From an uncultured Oscillibacter sp. (GTDB taxonomy: Bacteria; Bacillota_A; Clostridia; Oscillospirales; Oscillospiraceae), in the NCBI GenBank assembly GCA_902462475.1, contig CABQCB010000126.1, positions 1-5,887 on the forward strand: DNA of 5,887 bases. Reading direction: 5' to 3'. Position numbers and translations under genes: made by a program. The notes beneath the pieces were generated by a model. The model did not search any database and was not told where the DNA came from. It saw nothing but the letters and a program-made list of their open reading frames with translations. Shown in pieces: positions 5,826 to 5,887 of this stretch (its first letter is position 1; each line of letters starts with the position of its first letter).

Positions 5826-5833
5826 GTGTTAGT

Positions 5834-5839
5834 CCTCCT
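5834..5839 (-). promoter_or_regulatory. Ribosome binding site of the capsid gene
   Basis: The minus strand reads AGGAGG here, 8 bases before the ATG at 5823-5825. It fixes the capsid start and argues against the upstream TTG of a longer overlapping ORF in another frame. Confidence 0.85.
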
Positions 5840-5887
5840 CGTATAATAAGTTTCAAAGTTAATAGTTTCAGGTATCAGCAGGCTTTG
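5840..5887 (-). other. AT-rich leader upstream of the capsid gene
   Basis: This stretch before the capsid ribosome binding site is clearly richer in A and T than the rest of the window. Read on the minus strand, one frame stops with TGA at 5875-5877 and another at 5868-5870, so an upstream gene (often a decoration protein in this position) could end in either. The third frame stays open and would end in a 4-base ATGA overlap with the capsid start. Too little is present to choose. An imperfect direct repeat (AATAAGTTTCA at 5845-5855, AATAGTTTCA at 5861-5870 on the plus strand) lies inside it. Confidence 0.4.

Noticed and set aside
4947..5846. Plus-strand open frame of 299 codons opposite the capsid gene
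   Set aside because: It is antisense to a full-length DUF2184 capsid protein, with low-complexity Gly/His/Val composition and no ribosome binding evidence.
5842..5871. Promoter-like CTGAAA, 17 bases, TATTAT on the minus strand before the capsid gene
   Set aside because: The match is fair, but transcription would start about 7 bases after TATTAT, inside the capsid AGGAGG, and would destroy the ribosome binding site. AT-rich sequence gives such matches by chance.

Overview
This window is a piece of the virion structural module of a contractile-tailed (myovirus-type) phage or prophage, read entirely from the minus strand, so gene order runs from high to low coordinates. No integrase, lysis, regulatory or host flanking gene is present, so the sequence cannot say whether this is a free phage, an intact prophage or a defective PBSX-like element. 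The sheath, tube and tail chaperone resemble the XkdK, XkdM and XkdN families of Bacillus PBSX, and Shine-Dalgarno sequences are strong and purine-rich. Together with a GC-rich composition (estimated by eye), this suggests a GC-rich Firmicutes host, perhaps a gut Clostridia/Oscillospiraceae lineage. That host call is inference from family resemblance only.

Head and neck (5887 down to 2728): an AT-rich leader precedes a DUF2184-type major capsid protein. It is followed by a 78-residue small protein of unknown role, a DUF4054 head-tail connector, a 127-residue probable head-closure (stopper) protein, an HK97-gp10-like neck/tail-completion protein and a DUF6838-type tail terminator. The last four are joined by three successive 4-base ATGA stop/start overlaps, which points to coupled translation.

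Tail (2735 down to 1): a 51-residue ORF lies squeezed between terminator and sheath. Then come the tail sheath, the tail tube, the tail assembly chaperone and the first 48 codons of a protein in the tape-measure position, cut by the window edge. The chaperone ends at a near-textbook -1 frameshift cassette: an SD-like GGAGG, the heptamer A AAA AAC directly before the zero-frame TGA, a 6-base spacer and a small GC-rich hairpin. Slippage adds 60 residues carrying a gpT-like RREKA segment, the same gene logic as lambda gpG/gpGT.

The genes form one tightly packed transcription unit. The longest gap between genes is the 183 bases after the chaperone stop, and the frameshift extension fills it. I see no terminator, RNA gene, CRISPR array, insertion sequence or convincing internal promoter. 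Long plus-strand ORFs are antisense shadows. I found no wholly new system; the points most worth following are the frameshift cassette and the two small unnamed ORFs.
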